Source: Streptomyces corynorhini | GTDB taxonomy: Bacteria; Actinomycetota; Actinomycetes; Streptomycetales; Streptomycetaceae | DNA: 38,529 nt | NCBI RefSeq assembly: GCF_003346515.1 | Contig: NZ_QQNA01000020.1 | Coordinates: 1-38,529, forward strand | Direction of reading: 5' to 3' | Shown: positions 38,469 through 38,529 of the stretch, piece after piece | Position numbering within the stretch: the first letter of the stretch is position 1 | Layout of the letters: each line of letters opens with the position of its first letter | Program-made: the position numbers and the translations under genes | Notes under the pieces: generated by a model | Seen by the model: only the letters and a program-made list of their open reading frames with translations | Databases searched by the model: none | Told to the model about the DNA's origin: nothing

Positions 38469-38529
38469 GCCGGGAACGCGCGAGGCCCCGTACCGGGGTG
38501 ACCGGTTCGGGGCCTCGCGCGTTCCCGGC
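38469..38529. terminator. Perfect 22-bp inverted repeat at the right window edge
   Basis: A perfect 22-bp stem (38469-38490 with 38508-38529) encloses a 17-nt loop that itself contains an ACCGG/CCGGT stem. It lies upstream of the amidase start and ends exactly at the window edge, so it may be longer. It likely ends transcription from one or both sides. Confidence 0.85.

Overview
The window is high-GC actinobacterial chromosome, almost certainly Streptomyces or a close relative. The evidence is strong GC bias at third codon positions, frequent GTG and TTG starts, tRNAs without an encoded CCA, a NusG with a long acidic N-terminus, and the gene order tRNA-Thr, tRNA-Met, rpmG, hadA, hadB ... tRNA-Trp, secE, nusG, rplK, rplA ... 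rplJ, rplL, rpoB, rpoC. Most of it is core chromosome. The two accessory-looking parts are a duplicated sensor-kinase pair at the left edge and a phage-type lysis cassette at the right edge.

Layout. 1-2567 (minus): two paralogous NarL/DesK-type sensor histidine kinases; the left one is cut by the window edge. 2776-12739 (plus): a tightly overlapping ten-gene respiratory complex I cluster, nuoA-B-C-H-I-J-K-L-M-N. It has no nuoD, E, F or G, and its NuoC carries a long repeat tail. 12934-15511: an HtpX-type membrane protease, a YccF-type membrane protein (minus), a GlsB/YeaQ-type membrane protein, and a YajQ-family nucleotide-binding protein (minus). 15785-15866: tRNA-Tyr(GTA), the kind of gene used as attachment site by SLP1-type integrating elements; no element is inserted here. 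15953-17927 (minus): an NAD(P)-binding reductase-like protein and a cytosine-deaminase-like amidohydrolase whose metal site looks eroded.

18217-20863 (plus): tRNA-Thr, tRNA-Met, rpmG, a two-gene MaoC-type dehydratase pair (hadA/hadB), and murB with a probably leaderless start. 20872-23377 (minus): an adenosine-deaminase-family enzyme and a class I aminotransferase. 23569-28778 (plus): tRNA-Trp, secE, nusG, rplK, rplA, a lipoprotein gene, then rplJ-rplL behind an L10-type leader with a terminator-like hairpin. 29388-36910: rpoB (TTG start, clear promoter, long leader) and rpoC. 36911-38529 (minus): amidase endolysin, holin-like protein and XhlA-like protein, bounded on the right by a perfect 22-bp inverted repeat at the window edge.

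How it works together. The right half is the transcription/translation core: SecE, NusG, L11, L1, L10, L12 and the beta and beta-prime RNA polymerase subunits, with tRNAs and L33 alongside, separated by several strong hairpins that could set relative expression. The left half is energy metabolism and membrane upkeep. The most unusual points are the NuoD-less complex I cluster with its repetitive NuoC, the amidohydrolase lacking expected metal ligands, the phage lysis module beside rpoC, and the large inverted repeat overlapping the murB promoter.
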